A DNA stretch of 64,000 bases from Paenibacillus flagellatus (lineage in GTDB: Bacteria > Bacillota > Bacilli > Paenibacillales > NBRC-103111): NCBI RefSeq assembly GCF_003217775.1, contig NZ_QJVJ01000012.1, forward strand, positions 188,001-252,000, in the 5' to 3' direction. The position numbers and the translations under genes were made by a program. This document shows, one piece after another, positions 60,838-64,000 of the stretch. Below the pieces are notes generated by a model. That model did not search any database, had not been told where the DNA came from, and saw nothing but the letters and a program-made list of their open reading frames with translations. The first letter of the stretch is position 1. Every line of letters begins with the position of its first letter.

Positions 60838-61545
60838 GTGGACGATACGGACAGTCTCTGGCATCTCGATCCGCTTCATATGACGTTCCGTCTCGTGCTC
60901 GCGCTCCTGCTGGGCGGATTGATCGGCTTGGAGCGCGAGCAGCATAACCATCCGGCTGGGTTTCGCACTCATATCCTCGTCTGTCTCGGCGCCTGCCTGA
61001 TTATGCTCTTGTCCGTATACGGCTTCGGCGAATTCGCGAACGAGCCGAGCGTTCGGCTCGACCCGGCGCGGCTGGCCGCTCAAGTCATTACCGGCATCGG
61101 GTTTCTCGGCGCCGGTACGATCGTATTCAACGGAAGCTCCATTTCGGGATTGACGACGGCCGCTTCGCTATGGGTCGTCGCCGCGATCGGCTTGGCGGCG
61201 GGTGCCGGGTTTTATTTCGCGGCCGTCGTCACGACGCTGTTCGTGCTGATCAGCCTATGGGTGCTCAATAAAGTGGAGAAAAAATGGATGGGCGGCAAAC
61301 GCGCGCATACCGTCACGGTCGAAATGTGCGACCGGCCGGGAAACTTGGCCTCCGTCTCGTCGATTTTGGCGGACAAAGGCGCCGACATCAAGAAGGTGTC
61401 GATCCGCCAGCTTTCGCCCGCCGAGGAAGATGGAGGGACGGTGCTCGTCACCATGCTCGTACGGCTCGCGAGGCCGGAAGCGATCGTCCCGGCGGCCGAA
61501 AGCTTGAGGCGGCTCGAGGGCGTATCGAGCGTTTCGTTCGAATAG
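60838..61545 (+). CDS. MgtC/SapB family membrane protein
   Basis: The 235-residue protein has the MgtC N-terminal membrane domain (about 15-145; FRLVLALLLGGLIGLEREQHNHPAGFRTH and VITGIGFLGAGTIV are diagnostic) and an ACT-like C-terminal domain (about 152-235; VTVEMCDRPGNLASVSSILADKGADI). MgtC-type proteins are linked to magnesium adaptation and to regulation of ATP synthase or transporters. The start is GTG 60838, with a poor RBS; TACAAT at 60793-60798 may be the -10 box. The next gene follows after 29 bases. Confidence 0.88.
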   Translation: MDDTDSLWHLDPLHMTFRLVLALLLGGLIGLEREQHNHPAGFRTHILVCLGACLIMLLSVYGFGEFANEPSVRLDPARLAAQVITGIGFLGAGTIVFNGSSISGLTTAASLWVVAAIGLAAGAGFYFAAVVTTLFVLISLWVLNKVEKKWMGGKRAHTVTVEMCDRPGNLASVSSILADKGADIKKVSIRQLSPAEEDGGTVLVTMLVRLARPEAIVPAAESLRRLEGVSSVSFE

Positions 61546-61574
61546 CCGGAAGCACGTAAAGGAGGAGTGGAGAC

Positions 61575-62213
61575 ATGAACGATTCGCAGCAGCACAACTC
61601 CGGGCCGACGCCCGACGCCGTCCATAACCGCGGCGGAGCTCCCGGTCCGCAGCAGGAGATCGACGGGCGGCCGCATCCCGCCTGGGACGCATTCCATCCT
61701 TACGCGGCGCTCGTTCCGCGAAAGCGGAAATGGGTCGTCTGCCTGCTGTCGCTGCTCATACCCGGAACGGGACATTTTTATCTCGGCCTGATGCAAAAAG
61801 GGCTGACCGTCATGCTGCTCATCATTATGGATATTTTCGCCATCGTCCATTTTTCGATCAATATGTCGAGCATTCCGCTCATTACGCTGCTCGCGCTCTT
61901 TTTGCCGATTATTTACTTCTACAGCCTGTTCGACGCGCTACTGTCCACGGACAAAGTGAACGCTTACCGGTACGCGCCTGCCCCCCGTCCCGACGGATCG
62001 CCCGGGGAATGGAGCGGCGAAGCGCGAAATCCGGCGCAGTCCCAGCCGTACATCGGCTGGCTGCTCGTCGCCGTAGGCGGCCTCTTTTTCGTGTTCAGCG
62101 CGAAGCCGGACTGGATATCCTTCGTTCTGGACAAGATGGGGACGATGATCGGCGGGATGATTTTGATCGGCATCGGCCTCGTCCTGTTTTTGCGCAAATC
62201 GAAGCCGAAATGA
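61575..62213 (+). CDS. Membrane protein with TM2-like segment
   Basis: The 212-residue protein has a hydrophilic Gly/Pro/Gln-rich lead (1-50), two or three central helices (about 53-130; WVVCLLSLLIPGTGHFYLGLMQKGLTVMLL is a TM2-like pattern) and a pair of helices in the C-terminal part (about 158-205) ending in KSKPK. Function unknown. AAAGGAGGAG precedes ATG 61575. The DUF4097 gene starts 28 bases downstream, so they are co-transcribed, and a role in envelope stress sensing is a reasonable guess from that neighbour. Confidence 0.75.
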   Translation: MNDSQQHNSGPTPDAVHNRGGAPGPQQEIDGRPHPAWDAFHPYAALVPRKRKWVVCLLSLLIPGTGHFYLGLMQKGLTVMLLIIMDIFAIVHFSINMSSIPLITLLALFLPIIYFYSLFDALLSTDKVNAYRYAPAPRPDGSPGEWSGEARNPAQSQPYIGWLLVAVGGLFFVFSAKPDWISFVLDKMGTMIGGMILIGIGLVLFLRKSKPK

Positions 62214-62241
62214 CGTTCGAATAAGCGGGGAGAGAAGCGCC

Positions 62242-63468
62242 ATGATCAAAGTGGGAAAGGCGACGGCGGGCTTGCTGCTGCTCGCCGTAGGAGGCGCGCT
62301 GCTGGCGGACCGGCTGATGGACACGAATCTACTGGGCTACGCCGCCGATTGGTGGCCGCTCGTGTTCATCCTGCTCGGGCTCGAATATATATGGGTCAAC
62401 TTCAAATATGGGGGCCGCGAGCGCACCCGGCTCGAAATCGGCGGGGTGGCGGCGGCCGTTCTCGTCTGTGCGGCGATCGTCGCGTATTCGCAAGGCCGCC
62501 TGGCCCCGGCGAAATGGCTGGACGGCTTCGACTGGCAGTTCGGCTCCGTGCTGTCCGGCGAATTCGGCCATAAGTTCGAGAAGGAACCGATTACGGTCCG
62601 GGTGACCGGGAAGACAGACAAGCTGGTTGTGGACAATCCGAACGGCGGCGTCGTGCTGAAGGCGGGGGACGGCGACCGGATCACGATCGAGACGACCGTA
62701 TGGGTCGACAAGCTGGACGAAGACAAGTCGCGTCAAGTGGCCGACGCCTCCAAAGTGGAAGTCGCCGAAGGAGAGACGCTGCGGGTTTCGGCCCTGGGCG
62801 AGACGTATTCCGGCAGGCGGAAGCCGCGCATGAATATGGTCGTCACCGTCCCCGCTGCTGTCCCGCTCGATATCGAGCTGCAGCTGCGCAACGGCCGAGT
62901 CGAGGCGGATAACGTCCCGATTCGCGACGAGCTCGTCGTCCGGACGACGAACGGCTCCGTGTCGGTGAACGGACTGGACGGGAACTTGATCGCCGATACG
63001 ACGAACGGCTCCATCCGGGCGAGCGGCATTGGCGGAATGGCCGATTTGGGCACGACGAACGGAGCGGTTACCGTCGCCGACGTATCCGGAGACGCCTTCG
63101 CGAGAACGACGAACGCATCCGTGCGGATGGAGCGTATCCGGGGCAAGGCGGAGGCCGAGACGCAGAACGGTGCGATCGGAATCGAAGAAGCGGAGCGGGG
63201 CGTTCGGGCGAAGACGACGAACGGCGCCGTCACCGTGGCAAGCCATACGGTCGGGGGCGATTGGAAGGCGGAGACGACGAACGGGCGGATCGAGCTGAAG
63301 CTTCCTTCGCAAGGCCATTACACCGTCGAGGGAGAGGGCGGCAAAGCTTCGTCGGATTTGCCGTTGAACGTTTCCGAGCGATCGATCCAAGGCCGAGTCG
63401 GGACGGGGCAGTATGAAATCCGACTGGAGACGACGAACGGCTCGCTGGTCGTGAACCGGATCGATTGA
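62242..63468 (+). CDS. Membrane-anchored DUF4097 beta-solenoid protein
   Basis: The 408-residue protein begins with LiaF/LiaI-like membrane helices (about 8-25, 33-50 and 66-84; LLLLAVGGALLADRL, WWPLVFILLGLEYIWVN) and then a long extracytoplasmic DUF4097 beta-helix (about 115-405). Eight repeats of T-(T/Q)-N-(G/A) occur at about 18-24 residue steps (VVRTTNGSVSV, IADTTNGSIRA and so on), forming an Asn ladder. DUF4097 proteins are linked to envelope-stress systems such as LiaFSR/LiaX. GGGGAGAGAAG precedes ATG 62242. The stop overlaps the -35 box of perR. Confidence 0.88.
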   Translation: MIKVGKATAGLLLLAVGGALLADRLMDTNLLGYAADWWPLVFILLGLEYIWVNFKYGGRERTRLEIGGVAAAVLVCAAIVAYSQGRLAPAKWLDGFDWQFGSVLSGEFGHKFEKEPITVRVTGKTDKLVVDNPNGGVVLKAGDGDRITIETTVWVDKLDEDKSRQVADASKVEVAEGETLRVSALGETYSGRRKPRMNMVVTVPAAVPLDIELQLRNGRVEADNVPIRDELVVRTTNGSVSVNGLDGNLIADTTNGSIRASGIGGMADLGTTNGAVTVADVSGDAFARTTNASVRMERIRGKAEAETQNGAIGIEEAERGVRAKTTNGAVTVASHTVGGDWKAETTNGRIELKLPSQGHYTVEGEGGKASSDLPLNVSERSIQGRVGTGQYEIRLETTNGSLVVNRID

Positions 63469-63494
63469 CAAACCGAGGCGCCCGGTCGTACAAT
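63465..63494 (+). promoter_or_regulatory. perR promoter
   Basis: Perfect TTGACA (63465-63470), 18-base spacer, TACAAT (63489-63494). The -35 box overlaps the upstream TGA (63466-63468). CATTC-T-GAATG (63507-63517) just downstream is a short inverted repeat that could be an operator. Confidence 0.75.
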
Positions 63495-63533
63495 TAAGGG
63501 TAACTTCATTCTGAATGCATGGTGGTGAGGAGC

Positions 63534-63968
63534 ATGACGTCCCGATTCGAGCAAGCGCTGGAGAAATTGAAGACGACCGGAGTTCGAATGACGCCTCAAC
63601 GGCATGCCATCTTGGCCTATTTGCTGGATACGATGGTTCACCCGACCGCAGACGACATTTACCGCGCGCTGGAGGACCGCTTCCCCAGCATGAGCGTGGC
63701 GACCGTTTACAACAACCTGAAAGTATTCATCGAGGCCGGCCTCGTCCGCGAATTGACGTATGGCGACGATTCGAGCCGCTTCGATTCCGATATGTCCGAC
63801 CATTACCACGCGATATGCGATCAATGCGGCAAAATCGTCGACTTCGACTATCCGCCGCTGCACGAAGTGGAGTGGAACGCGGCGAAGCAGACGGGCTTCC
63901 AGGTGAAGGGGCACCGGCTGGAGGTACACGGGATTTGTCCCGAGTGCGCTGCGGCTGTCAAACATTAG
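63534..63968 (+). CDS. perR: PerR, peroxide-sensing Fur-family repressor
   Basis: The 144-residue protein is PerR rather than Fur or Zur: the regulatory metal ligands are H36, D84, H90, H92 and D103, each one position before the PerR numbering of Bacillus subtilis, and the structural zinc site is C95-x2-C98 and C135-x2-C138. Metal-catalysed oxidation of His releases it from DNA and induces peroxide defence. The DNA-binding helix is in SVATVYNNLKVF. I start at ATG 63534, since GGTGGTGAGG lies just upstream and length then matches the family; an in-frame ATG at 63519 lacks an RBS. No terminator is visible before the window ends. Confidence 0.95.
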   Translation: MTSRFEQALEKLKTTGVRMTPQRHAILAYLLDTMVHPTADDIYRALEDRFPSMSVATVYNNLKVFIEAGLVRELTYGDDSSRFDSDMSDHYHAICDQCGKIVDFDYPPLHEVEWNAAKQTGFQVKGHRLEVHGICPECAAAVKH

Positions 63969-64000
63969 TGAACCGCGAAGCGGTCCGCATCGTCGATAAC

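Overview
The window looks like chromosomal DNA of a spore-forming, high-GC member of the Bacillota, most likely Paenibacillaceae (Paenibacillus/Cohnella type). The grounds are strong AGGAGG-type ribosome binding sites, frequent GTG and TTG starts, a sigY-yxlCDEFG-type operon, a gatCAB operon, an S-layer-homology (SLH) protein, a PerR regulator with all its metal ligands, and a YheC/YheD-type ATP-grasp protein. Nothing here is phage, transposon, CRISPR, rRNA or tRNA. Assignments come from reading motifs in the sequence; no database search was run.

Layout. 1-5.4 kb: the end of an unknown gene, an SRPBCC protein, an AlaX-type editing protein with one altered zinc ligand, a frameshifted GNAT acetyltransferase, an MFS exporter and an M29 aminopeptidase. 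5.5-13.4 kb: B12-type radical SAM protein, NUDIX hydrolase, diguanylate cyclase, a MocR-family regulator that has lost its PLP lysine, divergent hisC-like aminotransferase, and an SDR-like protein. 13.5-20.6 kb: a small helical protein, a membrane-anchored cupredoxin, then a cluster that looks dedicated to a surface or spore-surface glycoprotein: a proline-rich seven-bladed propeller, a double GT2 glycosyltransferase, a GT2-methyltransferase fusion and a YheC/D-like ATP-grasp protein. 20.8-30.5 kb: a DedA-NERD fusion, a single-cysteine thioredoxin-fold protein, an MBL hydrolase, a SUFU protein, AraC regulator divergent from pyruvate kinase, a NUDIX hydrolase, and a TetR-controlled export operon (YhgE/Pip-like permease, TetR, NfsA-like reductase) with twin operators.

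30.7-45.9 kb is the most unusual part. An SLH protein is followed by a 2391-residue secreted multidomain protein with no wall anchor of its own, then by a nine-gene operon for a Tad/Flp-like (type IVc) pilus or secretion apparatus: CpaB-like, CpaE-like, CpaF ATPase, TadB, TadC, two roughly 50-residue mini-pilin candidates and two TadE-like proteins. A low-GC block (about 31.6-32.9 kb) covers the end of the SLH gene and the start of the giant gene, as if that stretch had been replaced by recombination. I infer that the SLH protein anchors, the giant protein sticks out as an adhesin, and the Tad machine builds an associated fibre.

45.9-64 kb: an SMP-30-like protein, M24 peptidase, the complete sigY-type operon with an ECF-type promoter, a HupE/UreJ-like protein with an EF-hand loop, an IDEAL-domain-like protein, a DmpG/HMGL-like aldolase, two unknown membrane proteins, gatCAB, a three-domain hydrolase, MgtC, a membrane protein, a DUF4097 protein with a ladder of TTNG motifs, and perR.
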